From Arenimonas sp. GDDSR-1 (GTDB lineage: Bacteria > Pseudomonadota > Gammaproteobacteria > Xanthomonadales > Xanthomonadaceae), in the NCBI RefSeq assembly GCF_025980345.1, contig NZ_JAPDUI010000002.1:1-64000 (forward strand): DNA of 64,000 nucleotides. The letters run 5' to 3'. The notes beneath the pieces were generated by a model. It saw only the letters and a list, made by a program, of their open reading frames with translations, was not told the DNA's origin and made no database searches. The position numbers and the translations under genes were made by a program. Shown here one piece after another: positions 63,910-64,000 of the stretch. Every line of letters starts with the position of its first letter. Position 1 is the stretch's first letter.

Positions 63910-64000
63910 GCGCGCTGATTTTCCGGGGCAATGACCCCATTCAAGCACTGTCGGTTCAGGATCGTGGCCTGATGTACGGGGACGGGCTGTTTGAAACCCT
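63906..64000 (+). CDS. pabC: Aminodeoxychorismate lyase PabC (3' end cut by window)
   Basis: Only the first 31 codons are visible. They read MSALIFRGNDPIQALSVQDRG followed by LMYGDGLFET, the N-terminal signature of class IV aminotransferase-fold enzymes such as PabC, which makes 4-aminobenzoate and pyruvate from aminodeoxychorismate. The ATG overlaps the pabB stop (ATGA). The pairing with pabB supports PabC over branched-chain or D-amino-acid transaminase. Confidence 0.85.
   Translation, partial: MSALIFRGNDPIQALSVQDRGLMYGDGLFET

Overview
The window is a chromosomal segment of a moderately GC-rich gammaproteobacterium, most likely of the order Xanthomonadales (Lysobacterales). Four things point there: the lexA-recA-recX order; a LexA operator of the TTAG-N6-TACTA type upstream of lexA; the block of five tRNAs, tig, clpP, clpX, lon, hupB, tRNA-Val/tRNA-Asp and ppiD; and perfect TGTGA-N6-TCACA sites of the CRP/Clp type beside a glycosyltransferase and a lipoprotein gene. 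Genes are densely packed, many overlap by ATGA, and no stretch longer than about 220 bases lacks a gene. No rRNA, IS element, prophage or CRISPR array was seen. Genus cannot be decided from this sequence alone.

Layout. 1-7.1 kb: end of ffh, the rpsP-rimM-trmD and rplS ribosome and tRNA-modification block, an Hsp15-like gene, mutS on the minus strand, and pncC. 7.1-9.0 kb: a secreted GH13 amylase. 9.05-13.7 kb (minus strand): a four-gene accessory operon encoding a TIR-TM-TPR protein, two small paralogous proteins (only one with a signal peptide) and a SLOG protein with four membrane helices. 13.8-19.2 kb: lexA, recA, recX, alaS, csrA. 19.2-22.0 kb: tRNA-Ser and a copAB-type copper resistance pair. 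22.1-31.5 kb: tRNA array, trigger factor, ClpP, ClpX, Lon, HU, two tRNAs and PpiD, a protein-quality-control block. 31.5-35.7 kb: lytic transglycosylase, gloB, yafS-like gene, rnhA, dnaQ and a PP2C-like gene. 35.7-43.9 kb: tRNA-Ser, a REC-HPt protein and a response regulator without a visible kinase, a family 4 glycosyltransferase, and the dTDP-L-rhamnose operon rfbBDAC flanked by two direct copies of a lipoprotein gene. 43.5-45.7 kb: LPS core genes. 45.7-48.6 kb: an MBL-fold hydrolase and moaA-moaC-moaD-moaE. 48.6-48.9 kb: 4.5S RNA and tRNA-Ser on the minus strand. 49-51.9 kb: dnaX-ybaB-recR-HIT. 51.9-56.4 kb (minus strand): a secreted protein and the TgpA, DUF58 and MoxR genes. 56.6-64 kb: yceD-rpmF-fabH-fabD-fabG-acpP-(membrane protein)-fabF-pabB-pabC, the last cut by the window end.

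How the parts work together. Most of the window is housekeeping: translation, SOS response, proteolysis, lipid, cofactor and envelope synthesis. The part that looks least described is the TIR/SLOG operon. It pairs a predicted NAD-consuming or signal-making TIR domain with a predicted nucleotide-sensing SLOG domain fused to membrane helices, the same logic as Thoeris immunity but anchored in the membrane and carrying two unknown small proteins. A second region of interest is 38.8-43.5 kb, where CRP/Clp-like operators and a lipoprotein duplication frame the rhamnose operon.
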